64,000 nt of DNA, taken from contig JAHRVQ010000027.1 of the NCBI GenBank assembly GCA_019090615.1, positions 1 to 64,000 on the forward strand, given 5' to 3'. Positions 26,280 to 34,876 of this stretch are shown piece after piece. This DNA is from Pseudomonadales bacterium (GTDB lineage Bacteria > Pseudomonadota > Gammaproteobacteria > Pseudomonadales > Azotimanducaceae). The translations under genes were made by a program, and so were the position numbers. The notes beneath the pieces are model-generated. The model ran no database searches and had not been told where the DNA came from. It worked only from the letters and a program-made list of their open reading frames with translations. Every line of letters starts with the position of its first letter. Positions within the stretch are counted from its first letter, which is position 1.

Positions 26280-27641
26280 TCAATAGGTTGCTAATTCGGC
26301 ACTAACATCTATACCGCTATCGCGCATCTTGGCCAGCTTATAGCGTAAAGTTCTGGCGCTAATACCCAGCTTTTCCGCGGTCTTACTACGACTACCACGT
26401 TCTTTCTTTAACACATCAATAATCAGTTGAAACTCTTTATGCTTAAGGTTTTTTTCGAGGCTGCCATCGCCACTTTGCGGTACCGACGGCACTACTTTTT
26501 CGGCGGCAACTTCTATACCTGCCATAGGGTCTAGGAACAGGTCCTCATCCCTAACAATATTACCTGGTTGCAGAATCAGAGCCCGTTGAATAACATTTTC
26601 CAGCTCGCGTACATTACCCGGCCAACTATATTCTCGCAGTGCGACCCTGGCTGTATCATCAAGCTCCACTAGCGTTCGGTTCATACGCCGGCTATAGATA
26701 TTGGCCAGATGATCAGCCAAAGGGACAATATCTTCGACACGATTACACAGCGCCTCAATTTTTATTGGGAAAACAGCAATGCGATAATATAGATCTTCGC
26801 GAAACCGACCCTGCTGTACATATTCGACCAGATTACGATTCGTGGTAGCAACAATACGCACGTCAACCTTACGGTAACCCTTACCACCCAATCGTTCTAC
26901 TTCGCGTTCCTGTATGACCCTTAGTAACTTCGCTTGCAGCCCCAGGTCCATTTCAGATATCTCATCCAGTAACAAGGTGCCGCCATCAGCCTGCTCAAAT
27001 TTACCTGCACGACTACCGTGGGCGCCGGTATAAGCGCCTTTTTCATGGCCAAACATCGTTGCTTCCAACATATTTTCTGGAATAGCAGCACAGTTTATTG
27101 CAACAAAAGGCCGGCTACTGCGTGGCGACTCTTCATGAATAAATTTCGCCACCACTTCTTTACCCACACCACTATCCCCTAACAGGAGCACAGTAGAGTC
27201 CGCCACTGCCACTCTTTTCGCCAACTGATACAATTTCCTGCTTACGGGATCAACAACAATGGGTCGAGTACTACCCTTGGCACTCACCTGTTGCTTAATG
27301 GTGTCAACTAATACCATGGGTTCAAAAGGTTTAATCATAAAATCTACCGCCCCCAGGCGCATTGCAGCCACCGCTTTGGAAACGTCTGAGTAGGCAGTAA
27401 TAATCAATACTGGCAGGTGAGAGGTAGTTTTTCTAACCTCCGACAGCATTTCTATGCCGTCCATACCACCCATATTGACATCAGATACAATCATATCCAC
27501 TTCGATACGCTTTAATAATTGTAATGCGGCTTCAGCACTGGCTGCAGTTTCTACTGCAAAGGCAGCCATTCTTAATGTTTCTGCAATGGCTTCCCTTAGG
27601 TCCGAATCATCTTCAACAACCAAAATACATTTCTTAGACAT
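26280..27641 (-). CDS. fleR: FleR, sigma-54-dependent flagellar response regulator
   Basis: FleR is the partner of FleS and activates sigma-54 promoters of hook and ring genes. The order is a receiver (phospho-acceptor in IVSDVNMGGMDG), an AAA+ domain (Walker A GDSGVGKE, Walker B GGTLLLDEI) and a C-terminal Fis-type helix-turn-helix (KTAEKLGISARTLRYKLAKM). The sigma-54 contact loop reads GAYTGA instead of the usual GAFTGA. The frame opens at a GTG at 27650; the ATG at 27641 has AAGGG 8 bases upstream and is preferred, giving 453 residues. Confidence 0.94.
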   Translation of the reverse strand: MSKKCILVVEDDSDLREAIAETLRMAAFAVETAASAEAALQLLKRIEVDMIVSDVNMGGMDGIEMLSEVRKTTSHLPVLIITAYSDVSKAVAAMRLGAVDFMIKPFEPMVLVDTIKQQVSAKGSTRPIVVDPVSRKLYQLAKRVAVADSTVLLLGDSGVGKEVVAKFIHEESPRSSRPFVAINCAAIPENMLEATMFGHEKGAYTGAHGSRAGKFEQADGGTLLLDEISEMDLGLQAKLLRVIQEREVERLGGKGYRKVDVRIVATTNRNLVEYVQQGRFREDLYYRIAVFPIKIEALCNRVEDIVPLADHLANIYSRRMNRTLVELDDTARVALREYSWPGNVRELENVIQRALILQPGNIVRDEDLFLDPMAGIEVAAEKVVPSVPQSGDGSLEKNLKHKEFQLIIDVLKKERGSRSKTAEKLGISARTLRYKLAKMRDSGIDVSAELATY

Positions 27642-27714
27642 AGACTTCACCCTTCTGAAATTTTTTATATCTGTAGAGAAAACCAGATCAAAAGATACTT
27701 TTATGCTTCATTAT

Positions 27715-28935
27715 TTATACCAACGGCAAACTAAGTTTCACCTTCAACCCACCACCATAATTTTCTGATAGTGATAAATTTGCCCCGATGGACTTTGCGA
27801 CTGCCTGGACCACCGCAAGGCCTAACCCCGTACCTTTAGCTTTTGTGCTAAAAAATGGCTCTAGCACCCGGTCTCTATCTGCATCACATATGCCAGGCCC
27901 ATTATCAGCGATACAGATTATTAGATGGGCATTCTGAACCACCGAACTAATGACTATTTCAACAGGATTAGCAGGCCCATTATTCGATGCCTGACAAAAT
28001 TCCTGACTGGCCTCATGGGCATTATTAACAAGATTCAGGATCGCACTGATCAAACTCTGGGGATTACAGTTAAGTGCTTGTCGCTCAGCCAGATTCCTAT
28101 AACTCACCGATAACGACTCAAATGAAGCATCCAGTTCAATTTCCTGATTAATTCGATGAAATAGTTCAGCAACGGTGATACTGGTTTGGGTGGCAACATC
28201 ACCTCGGGCAAAAATCAATAAATCTGATATTTGCAATTCAAGGTTTCTTAATTGACGCAATAATTTTTCTGAAAAGTCCAGCCGATGACCTTCATCCAGT
28301 TCAGGATTCCGCAAATGCCCCCCATACAACATTGCCGACGACAATGGGGTTCGTATCTGGTGAGCAAGATAAGCCACCATTTTACCCATGGTTGACAATC
28401 GGTCTCGACGAGCAAGTTGATCCTGTAATTGCCGCGTTTGAGTCTGATCCGTTAGCAAAATAATTTGGCCTTTTTCTTCAGGTAACAAACCATCATCCAT
28501 TGAACGGATTGCAATACTCAGACGCCGACCATCTTTCAGTGATATTTCATGACCATCGTCCATTCGAGGAGAAAAACGACTGCCGATCACTTCGGCCCAG
28601 CGTTGACCGAGCAAGCCATCACCCAGAAATTCAATGGCGGCAGGATTACACTGTTCAACAATGCCAAATGAATCCACTACTACCACCCCACCCGGTAAAA
28701 GTTTTAGTAAATGTTCAAGCCGCGCAGATAGATTTTCCTTATCTCGTGCGGCGCGTAATTTTTCCTTATTAGTCTCAGCCAGTTCGCGTTGTAGTTCAGA
28801 AACATGGGTCTGCAAATGCTCATAAGAATCTGCCAGTTGCGCTGACACTTCTGAGAAGCTGCGGAAAGCCAGCTCCAGATTATACTGCTCGGTATTTTCA
28901 CCCGCTGTAAGCGCTAATGCCTGTTGACTGTTCAC
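27715..28935 (-). CDS. fleS: FleS, flagellar sensor histidine kinase
   Basis: FleS phosphorylates FleR. It lacks membrane segments and so is cytoplasmic, as known for FleS. A coiled coil (about residues 35-75) leads to a PAS domain (GGVVVVDSFGIVEQCNPAA), a dimerisation/phospho-acceptor domain with the His in YLAHQIRTPLSSA near residue 190, and an ATPase domain with NLVNNAHEAS, IADNGPGI and GTGLGLAVVQ. The start is a GTG with AGGGAAG 4-6 bases upstream. Length 406 residues; fleR follows after 73 bases. Confidence 0.94.
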   Translation of the reverse strand: MNSQQALALTAGENTEQYNLELAFRSFSEVSAQLADSYEHLQTHVSELQRELAETNKEKLRAARDKENLSARLEHLLKLLPGGVVVVDSFGIVEQCNPAAIEFLGDGLLGQRWAEVIGSRFSPRMDDGHEISLKDGRRLSIAIRSMDDGLLPEEKGQIILLTDQTQTRQLQDQLARRDRLSTMGKMVAYLAHQIRTPLSSAMLYGGHLRNPELDEGHRLDFSEKLLRQLRNLELQISDLLIFARGDVATQTSITVAELFHRINQEIELDASFESLSVSYRNLAERQALNCNPQSLISAILNLVNNAHEASQEFCQASNNGPANPVEIVISSVVQNAHLIICIADNGPGICDADRDRVLEPFFSTKAKGTGLGLAVVQAVAKSIGANLSLSENYGGGLKVKLSLPLV

Positions 28936-29336
28936 AATGACTTCCCTGTAACCTGTTTGACATCTTGCAATGCCAGTTAAAATTTAAAGCAAAGACGTGG
29001 AACCCTGATTGCTGTCCTTATATCTCGTATCCAGAGACTCATATTCCTTTTCACCGGCATCCTGCCAATGTGGGTCCACGTCTTTATTCTCGCCACCCTG
29101 GCTAACCTCCCTGTACTCGTCCCTGCACACAACTCCTTTGAAACGATTCCCTTCAAATCCCTTTTATTCAATTCCTTTTGGCCTAATCCTTTTCGCCTAA
29201 TCCTTTAAAAAGGCGCGAACACATCCGCTATCGGTCTGATCCATCAAACCCTGTCCTTAAGATCAACTCCGTTCAATCAATAACCTTCCTTGACCTGGCT
29301 GGTCCATCAACCGTCCTCGGAATTTCCCTATTCATG

Positions 29337-29373
29337 CTGACCAACATCCTGTTAGTCCTGACCAACATCCTGT
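29337..29373 (-). repeat. Two direct copies of a 16-base sequence in the fleSR leader
   Basis: ctgaccaacatcctgt occurs exactly at 29337-29352 and 29358-29373, a 21-base period, or two helical turns. The copies lie about 20-55 bases downstream of the expected start from the sigma-54 promoter. Two helical turns on one DNA face would suit an activator, and FleQ is known to bind leader regions in Pseudomonas. That assignment is inference. Confidence 0.6.
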
Positions 29374-29402
29374 CAACATGTGATCGCGCCTATTGAATAT
29401 AT

Positions 29403-29418
29403 AGCAAATACAATGCCA
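29403..29418 (-). promoter_or_regulatory. Sigma-54 promoter for fleSR
   Basis: Minus-strand TGGCAT, 5 bases, TTGCT matches TGGCAC-N5-TTGCW with one mismatch. fleSR is a FleQ/sigma-54 target in Pseudomonas. If correct, the leader before the fleS GTG is about 455 bases, unusually long. Confidence 0.7.
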
Positions 29419-29574
29419 ATATATTTTCCCTATATTTATCAATGACATGGAAAACTTTGGCGGTTCAGAGTTTTATAGGCGTCATTTAGTTAACGCTTAT
29501 TCAGGACAATTGAAGATTGTATTGACATCACACAGCCATACCTAACGTCATTGCCAGGCTGCAATGCAGTGCTT

Positions 29575-29603
29575 AAAAAAATACATCCCCGCAGCGAGGC
29601 TGC
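29575..29603 (-). terminator. Possible terminator after fleQ
   Basis: On the minus strand GCAGC, CTC, GCTGC forms a short hairpin, followed by GGGGATGTA and seven T residues. The T tract is about 8 bases from the stem, so it may be weak. Confidence 0.35.
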
Positions 29604-29725
29604 AGCGATTAAATATAGTGACAAATAGAGAGACGGCTGGGAGGGACCAACCTACTAACAAAATCTGCTAGCAAGCTGGGTCAATAAGGCGCATAAACGC
29701 CTGATTGAATTCTACAGGACAGCAA

Positions 29726-31165
29726 TTAATGGCTTTTTTGAAGCCCATACTTACGCATTTTTTCAACCAGCGTGGTACGTCTTATATGCAGCTTATCGGC
29801 AGCCCTGGCAACCACACAGTTACAATCATCAAGCGCCTGTTGAATAAGATCTTTTTCCAGTTTGGTCAGATAGTCTTTTAGATTAAGGCCATTAACCGGC
29901 AGCAGGGCAGTATCATTCATATTGATAATCTTCGGCTCCGCAGACTCTATTAAACCAGCCACATCATCTTCGTCGGCCTGATCTACATGGCGAAACTTTT
30001 CCGGCAGGTCCATAACACCGATAACACCATAGGGATGCAGGATAGTCATGCGCTCCACAAGATTAGCCAGTTCTCGTACATTGCCTGACCATTCATGCCG
30101 ACAAAGCGACATAATGGCGGCCGAGTTGAAGCGAATCGAACCCCGCTTTTCATTTTCCATGCGCGTAATCAGATCATTGAGTAGAATCGGAATATCTTCT
30201 ACCCGCTCTTTGAGACAGGGCATCTCAATAGGGAAGACATTCAAGCGATAATATAAGTCCTCGCGAAAGGTACCATCGACAATCATTTTTTCAAGATTGT
30301 TATGGGTGGCGGCGATGATCCGCACGTCAGTCTTAATACTGACATTGCTACCCACCCGCTCAAATGATCGTTCCTGCAGTACACGAAGAATTTTCACCTG
30401 CATATGCAAGGGCATATCGCCTATTTCATCAAGGAACAGAGTCCCTCCACGGGCCATCTCAAAACGCCCCTGGCGGCTGGCAATGGCCCCCGTGAAAGCA
30501 CCCTTCTCATGCCCAAACAATTCACTTTCCAACAATTCAGCAGGAATAGCGCCGCAGTTAACGGGCACGAAGGGCTCTTTTCTCCTCGGCGAATTATAGT
30601 GCAGGTTCCTTGCAACAACTTCTTTACCCGTACCAGAGGCACCGGTGATTAATACCGTAATATCCTTATCGGCCACCTGGGCCATCATTTCTCGAACCTG
30701 ACTGACCTTTCTTGACGTGCCTACCAGGGAACGAAATAACTTGGCATTGCGGCCTAATTCTCTATCCCGGGTAATATCGTAGTGTTCTCGATAGACCTGA
30801 GCTCGATGCAGCGAATCAAGTAATTTATTATACCTTGGCGGCATCGCAAGGTTCGCAATAACGTTACTTTGATACTCTTCGGCCAATACTTCTTTCGGCG
30901 TTTCGCCCAACAACAGCACTGGCACTGTTGAGTCCCAGCGCTCAATTTCATCCAACGCCTGCTCAACTACGAGATGGTCACCAGCGGTGCCTAGTAATAC
31001 GCAGGATATCTCGCGGGTATCTTCAATTTGTGCATTTACTGTCTCCTGCCAATCAGGTAATCGCGCACTGATCACCGTCTCTCCTAAAAAGTTTAGAATC
31101 ACCTCCATATTACGTTGGCGTTCAGGGTCTGCTTCAACCAGTAAAACCTTTATATCTCTCCACAT
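29726..31165 (-). CDS. fleQ: FleQ, master sigma-54 activator of flagellar genes
   Basis: FleQ is the top regulator of the polar flagellar cascade and binds cyclic di-GMP in Pseudomonas. The N-terminal receiver-like domain (LLVEADPERQRNMEVILN) lacks a normal phosphorylation site, as FleQ does. The AAA+ domain has Walker A GASGTGKEVVARN, the contact loop GAFTGA and Walker B GGTLFLDEIGDMP. The C-terminal helix-turn-helix is CVVARAADKLHIRRTTLVEK. Length 479 residues. It is separate from fleSR by 790 bases, so it probably has its own sigma-70 promoter in 31166-31548. Confidence 0.95.
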   Translation of the reverse strand: MWRDIKVLLVEADPERQRNMEVILNFLGETVISARLPDWQETVNAQIEDTREISCVLLGTAGDHLVVEQALDEIERWDSTVPVLLLGETPKEVLAEEYQSNVIANLAMPPRYNKLLDSLHRAQVYREHYDITRDRELGRNAKLFRSLVGTSRKVSQVREMMAQVADKDITVLITGASGTGKEVVARNLHYNSPRRKEPFVPVNCGAIPAELLESELFGHEKGAFTGAIASRQGRFEMARGGTLFLDEIGDMPLHMQVKILRVLQERSFERVGSNVSIKTDVRIIAATHNNLEKMIVDGTFREDLYYRLNVFPIEMPCLKERVEDIPILLNDLITRMENEKRGSIRFNSAAIMSLCRHEWSGNVRELANLVERMTILHPYGVIGVMDLPEKFRHVDQADEDDVAGLIESAEPKIINMNDTALLPVNGLNLKDYLTKLEKDLIQQALDDCNCVVARAADKLHIRRTTLVEKMRKYGLQKSH

Positions 31166-31214
31166 TTGGGTACAACACCTTTACTAAATAACTTGAGGTA
31201 CAACTGCCCAGCAA

Positions 31215-31232
31215 GTGACGAAATAACGTCAC
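31215..31232. promoter_or_regulatory. Inverted repeat upstream of fleQ
   Basis: Six-base perfect arms GTGACG and CGTCAC with a 6-base spacer. The spacing between GTGA and TCAC is 10, not the 6 of a CRP/Vfr site, so a different regulator would be needed. Confidence 0.35.
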
Positions 31233-31470
31233 CTATGATATACAGTAAAGTCGGAATTTCGCCATTGTCAAATTTATGGCTGTGAGAGCCAGCAGGAATG
31301 CGGCTTAATCGAAGCGTCATTTATTTGGAGTTTTTTGAAGATGGTACTTTTCGCACCACCCTGAGCTGCAAATATTCATCTTTAAACACTGATCTTTAAA
31401 AACGGAACGTCAGATTGGTTTGTTTAAATAAAGGTGCTTATCAGGGGTTATTTTAACGAAAGGAGGTCTC

Positions 31471-31510
31471 TCTGATTAAAGTCCATTGACGCCAATGACG
31501 CTTAATCAGA
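31471..31510. repeat. Palindromic hairpin element, copy 1 (after fliT)
   Basis: Perfect outer arms TCTGATTAA (31471-31479) and TTAATCAGA (31502-31510) enclose an inner perfect stem CATTG-ACGC-CAATG. It begins 39 bases past the fliT stop. No T tract follows on the minus strand. It is related to the element at 32471-32510, in the same orientation. Confidence 0.7.
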
Positions 31511-31548
31511 GCTACTTTGGTTATTGCAGGGAACTAATACAGGGTTAG

Positions 31549-31848
31549 TTACTGCAGGGTCTGTAACTGACTATAGGTCTTTTGATGTTTTATATTGGTT
31601 CGTAATAACCTGGCCTCGCTGGCAAAGCCATCTCTTTGTTGTTCACACTGTTTAATAATGGCAGCATAAAACCCCAACATCTGGCGCAATTCATCGTACA
31701 TAGCACGCGGGTTTTCATTGATAATCTGCTTTATCGTCAGCTGGCATTCCTTATCTAGTTCGGCAAGAACTTGCCACTCAGCGGAATCATATGCCTCTGT
31801 CATGCGCGTTTTTAACGACGCCAGGCGGCTTGATATTTGTATATTCAT
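31549..31848 (-). CDS. fliT: FliT-like flagellar export chaperone
   Basis: FliT-type proteins are small helical chaperones, classically for FliD. The 99-residue product is all-helical and charged (AYDSAEWQVLAELDKECQL, then QCEQQRDGFASEARLL). It begins directly at the end of fliS, with GAGG upstream of the ATG. Sequence conservation of FliT is low, so the call depends on the fliS-fliT order and size. Confidence 0.75.
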   Translation of the reverse strand: MNIQISSRLASLKTRMTEAYDSAEWQVLAELDKECQLTIKQIINENPRAMYDELRQMLGFYAAIIKQCEQQRDGFASEARLLRTNIKHQKTYSQLQTLQ

Positions 31849-32232
31849 CTAACTAACCTCATCCTTAATGCCTTCCCAGCCTTCCTTTATTACCTTAACC
31901 AGAGAGACCACTTCATCGATAATTGCTTCATCATTGGCAACCCCTGCGGCAAATACGCGGCGGGTCATATACAGATACAGCCGATCAAGATTGGTCGCAA
32001 TTTCACCACCCTGTTCCATGTCCAACGCATTTTGCAACGCGCCGATGATGGTTATTGCCGAACCAAGGCAGCGAGACTTACCCTCATAATCAGACCGGCT
32101 AATAAAACCTTTAGCCATTGCCAGTCGGCTGATCAAGCCATCATATAACATCCCAATCAACTGATGTGGGCTCGCATCAGACACTTTAGTCTGTACGTTC
32201 ATTTTTTGATACTGCCTGGCGCCCATCTGCAT
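31849..32232 (-). CDS. fliS: FliS, flagellin export chaperone
   Basis: FliS binds the C-terminus of flagellin and stops premature polymerisation. The family pattern is clear: ARQYQKMNVQTKVSDASPHQ, LIGMLYDGLISRLAMAKGFI and later VANDEAIIDEVVSLVKVIKEG. Length 127 residues, normal although its flagellin client is giant. A sigma-28-like promoter lies about 60 bases upstream; fliT follows with no gap. Confidence 0.95.
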   Translation of the reverse strand: MQMGARQYQKMNVQTKVSDASPHQLIGMLYDGLISRLAMAKGFISRSDYEGKSRCLGSAITIIGALQNALDMEQGGEIATNLDRLYLYMTRRVFAAGVANDEAIIDEVVSLVKVIKEGWEGIKDEVS

Positions 32233-32292
32233 GCTTGTCTCGTCTCTCTTGCTTGGCGACTGAATCGCTGAATTAAATTGCCTATGTAAATA

Positions 32293-32319
32293 TTGACGGC
32301 AGCAAGAAGAAATTCTTTA
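32293..32319 (-). promoter_or_regulatory. Sigma-28 (FliA) promoter for fliS-fliT
   Basis: Minus strand reads TAAA (32319-32316), 15 bases, GCCGTCAA (32300-32293). The consensus is TAAA-N15-GCCGATAA; the spacing is exact and 6 of 8 -10 bases match, including GCCG. This implies class IV (late) expression of fliS and fliT. Confidence 0.65.
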
Positions 32320-32470
32320 GCATTTTTTTGACGGCAATGTCTTGCCGAAAAAAACTGGCCCCGATATTGCTATATCTGATTTGTAATTTGCAACTTGCAA
32401 TTTGTTACTCCGCATCAGTCCAACTGATGACCGATTAACTCAATGCATATTACCAACAGCTAAGGACTCA

Positions 32471-32510
32471 CTGATTAAGGTCCATTTACACCAATACGGT
32501 GTTTAATCAG
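32471..32510. repeat. Palindromic hairpin element, copy 2 (before the TPR-methyltransferase)
   Basis: Perfect arms CTGATTAA (32471-32478) and TTAATCAG (32503-32510) enclose an inner stem ACACC-AATAC-GGTGT. The left half differs from the element at 31471 by only three bases over about 24. It ends 25 bases before the ATG at 32536, so it may be in that gene's leader. Confidence 0.7.
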
Positions 32511-32535
32511 CGTTCCCCTAACAAGGTACACTCAA

Positions 32536-34641
32536 ATGGCCAAAGCTATGCAGAATGTAAAACTAAAGCAACCACTGGTACGCAATCAAGTCAGCAATGC
32601 CCTGCGTCGCAAGCTCAACAAGCAGCTTGAGGAAGCCGGCATCGCGTTTGATAAAACCTATGCCGAAAATCGTTATGATCAATCGCGCGTGGTCAAATTA
32701 AGACACCGAGCAAAAACACTGGCGCAAAAAGTATTATCCAAACAAGCGGACAATGTCGATGCATTAAATCTGCTGGGACGAATTGCGCTAGATCAGGGTA
32801 ACCTGACTGAGGCCTCGGCATTCATAGACCAGGGGCTTGACTACGAACCCACATCGGCCAGTTTATTATATAGTAGAGCGCATGTTTTTCTGGCTCGCCA
32901 GGACTACGCAAAAGCAGAGGCGTTTTTTGCTCAGGCAGAAAAAATATCACCCAAAGCAACCCGCTCCAGAGCGTCGATTGCCTATACCAGAACGAAACAG
33001 GGTTTATATGTCGAAGCATTCGCCGATTACCGAGAGCTAATAAAGCTTGACCCCACCGACCCGCATATTCGCGCCAAATTGTTCGAATGTCTAGCCCATA
33101 TACAGGCCGACTATTATGCCCCTGAACTTGAACAGGAGCTAATCGGGTATCTTGATTTCACTCAGGTGGATCATAATAATCTCAGTAGTTTGATCACCTC
33201 ATTATTGATCCATAAATACGATCTGGTCAACGGCAACTCACCGCTTGATCCGCAGCAGTTATCTCAGGATCTATTGCTAAACAAGGCTTTACGCAAATGT
33301 CAGTTTAAAAATTCGGTGATCGAGGAATTCCTTACTGCCTGCCGCCAATGCATCCTGCAGGAGTCCATCGACAAGCAAAAAATTGACGACCGGTTTATGG
33401 ATTTTCTGGTCAGCATATCCTTGCAATGTATCAATAACGAATTTGTCTACGCAGTTTCATTGACCGAAGAAAAGGTCCTAGCAGAGTTACATAATATCGT
33501 CGCCAAAACAGTGATACTGGCTGATTGGCAAACTGCCGAAGTCGAATACCCACTACTACTTTTAAGTATGTACTGCCAACTACATCACTATGGTTTCCGG
33601 GCCCATCTACTGCGTAAATCAGTTTCGGCCTGGTCCAAACAGGTCCAGCTGGTAATCCAGCCACATCTGTACGACCCGCAGCAGGAACTAGAAATCAAAC
33701 GTAGTGTTGAATCGATATCAGATATAGAAAACACGGTCTCCCGTGATGTATGTATACAGTATGAAGAAAGCCCTTATCCGCGCTGGACAGCATTAAATTA
33801 CGCCACCAAAACCGATTACGGTCAGGCCCTTGCAGCTGAATTACACGGTTTCAGCCCGCCATCATTTATGCGCAATCAGACCATCAGAGTGCTGGTAGCA
33901 GGTTGCGGCACTGGCCGCCATGCCATCCAGGTGGCAAAATATTTCCGCAATGTGGAAGTCACGGCAATCGATCTAAGCCGCGCCAGCCTTGCCTATGCCA
34001 CCAAAATGGCCCGCGACTACAAGGTATCTAATATTGAATTCTATCAAGCGGATATCCTGGCGCTCAACGAGATACGAGAAAAATTTCATATCATCGAATG
34101 TTCAGGTGTATTACATCATATGCAAACGCCGATGGATGGCTGGCAAAATCTGGTCAAGCTACTAGAACCCGGCGGGCTGATAAAAGTGGGTCTATATAGC
34201 CAGCGCGCTCGAACGGTGGTCACCCGAGCCCGACAATTAATTGAAGAGAATCAGCTAACCGCCAGCAACGAGCATATCCGTATCTTCCGCCAGGCCATTT
34301 TAGATAATTTAATAGAAGGCGACTTCACCAGCATTAAACAATCAGCGGATTTTTACAACTTAAGTGGCTGTCGCGATTTGCTATTTAATGTGCAGGAACA
34401 TCAATTTACGCCGCGCTCGATTGACCGCTGCGTGAATAGCCTGGGGCTTGATTTCCTCGGCTTCGTTAATTTACCTTACGCGGTAAAAAATACCTTTGAT
34501 AGTCGTTTTAGCGCTGACCCAGCCAGAACCTGCTTGCAAAACTGGGACCAGCTTGAAGAAGATATGCCGGACATTTTTGGACTTATGTTTCAGTTCTATT
34601 GCCAGTTAAAATCGGGCAGTATTGCCAAATTTCCGGACTAA
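32536..34641 (+). CDS. TPR-repeat protein fused to a SAM-dependent methyltransferase
   Basis: A 701-residue plus-strand protein. Residues about 65-190 hold TPR-like helix pairs (LNLLGRIALDQGNLTEASAF, YSRAHVFLARQDYAKAEAFF). A central helical region of unknown family follows. Residues about 450-560 are a class I methyltransferase: motif I VLVAGCGTGRHAIQVAKYF, acidic loop VTAIDLSRASLAYA, then IECSGVLHHM. TPR-methyltransferase fusions occur near flagellin and glycan genes, so modification of flagellin or its sugar is a reasonable guess from context only. It is read opposite to all flagellar operons around it. An AAGG ribosome site precedes the ATG. Confidence 0.8.
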   Translation: MAKAMQNVKLKQPLVRNQVSNALRRKLNKQLEEAGIAFDKTYAENRYDQSRVVKLRHRAKTLAQKVLSKQADNVDALNLLGRIALDQGNLTEASAFIDQGLDYEPTSASLLYSRAHVFLARQDYAKAEAFFAQAEKISPKATRSRASIAYTRTKQGLYVEAFADYRELIKLDPTDPHIRAKLFECLAHIQADYYAPELEQELIGYLDFTQVDHNNLSSLITSLLIHKYDLVNGNSPLDPQQLSQDLLLNKALRKCQFKNSVIEEFLTACRQCILQESIDKQKIDDRFMDFLVSISLQCINNEFVYAVSLTEEKVLAELHNIVAKTVILADWQTAEVEYPLLLLSMYCQLHHYGFRAHLLRKSVSAWSKQVQLVIQPHLYDPQQELEIKRSVESISDIENTVSRDVCIQYEESPYPRWTALNYATKTDYGQALAAELHGFSPPSFMRNQTIRVLVAGCGTGRHAIQVAKYFRNVEVTAIDLSRASLAYATKMARDYKVSNIEFYQADILALNEIREKFHIIECSGVLHHMQTPMDGWQNLVKLLEPGGLIKVGLYSQRARTVVTRARQLIEENQLTASNEHIRIFRQAILDNLIEGDFTSIKQSADFYNLSGCRDLLFNVQEHQFTPRSIDRCVNSLGLDFLGFVNLPYAVKNTFDSRFSADPARTCLQNWDQLEEDMPDIFGLMFQFYCQLKSGSIAKFPD

Positions 34642-34876
34642 TTATTTTCACAAGGCCCTTTACACAAACACCATTTACATACGGGCCATTTACAAAAAAA
34701 TCTTTAGTCCACCTGGATTTATAACCACTAATACTAGCCATTTACCGCTAGCCAATAAAAAGGAGCCGCCAAATTTATTATTAGCCAGAAAAAACAGCTC
34801 AGCCGAGCCTCTATTTGTAAACTTGCGGCATAAAACTTACTATCTCAGCTTCGTACCTGCCGAGCCTGAACGTCCA

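Larger units (their letters stand above)
28936..29725. other. 790-base gene-free region before fleSR
   Basis: No convincing gene. It holds a sigma-54 promoter (29403-29418), 16-base direct repeats (29337-29373), a pair of cctaatcctttt-like units near 29180-29205 and a possible fleQ terminator (29575-29603). A minus-strand frame at 28977-29171 encodes a basic 64-residue peptide without family features. Confidence 0.7.
31166..31548. other. Gene-free region between fleQ and fliT
   Basis: Holds the fleQ upstream region. A perfect inverted repeat GTGACG-AAATAA-CGTCAC lies at 31215-31232, about 50 bases from the fleQ start, and a hairpin element lies at 31471-31510. No gene seen. Confidence 0.6.
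32233..32535. other. Divergent promoter region between fliS and the TPR-methyltransferase
   Basis: Contains the fliS sigma-28-like site (32293-32319), a small hairpin CGGCAA-TGTC-TTGCCG (32332-32347) flanked by T and A runs, and a palindromic element (32471-32510). No gene seen. Confidence 0.6.

Noticed and set aside
28977-29171. Small basic peptide in the fleS leader
   Set aside because: No ribosome site of note and no conserved features; composition looks like random reading of the leader.
31215-31232. CRP/Vfr site upstream of fleQ
   Set aside because: The distance between GTGA and TCAC is 10 bases instead of 6, so the repeat does not fit that family.
32332-32347. Rho-independent terminator between fliS and the TPR-methyltransferase
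   Set aside because: The hairpin is preceded by T and followed by A on both strands, the opposite of a terminator; it also sits between two divergent starts.
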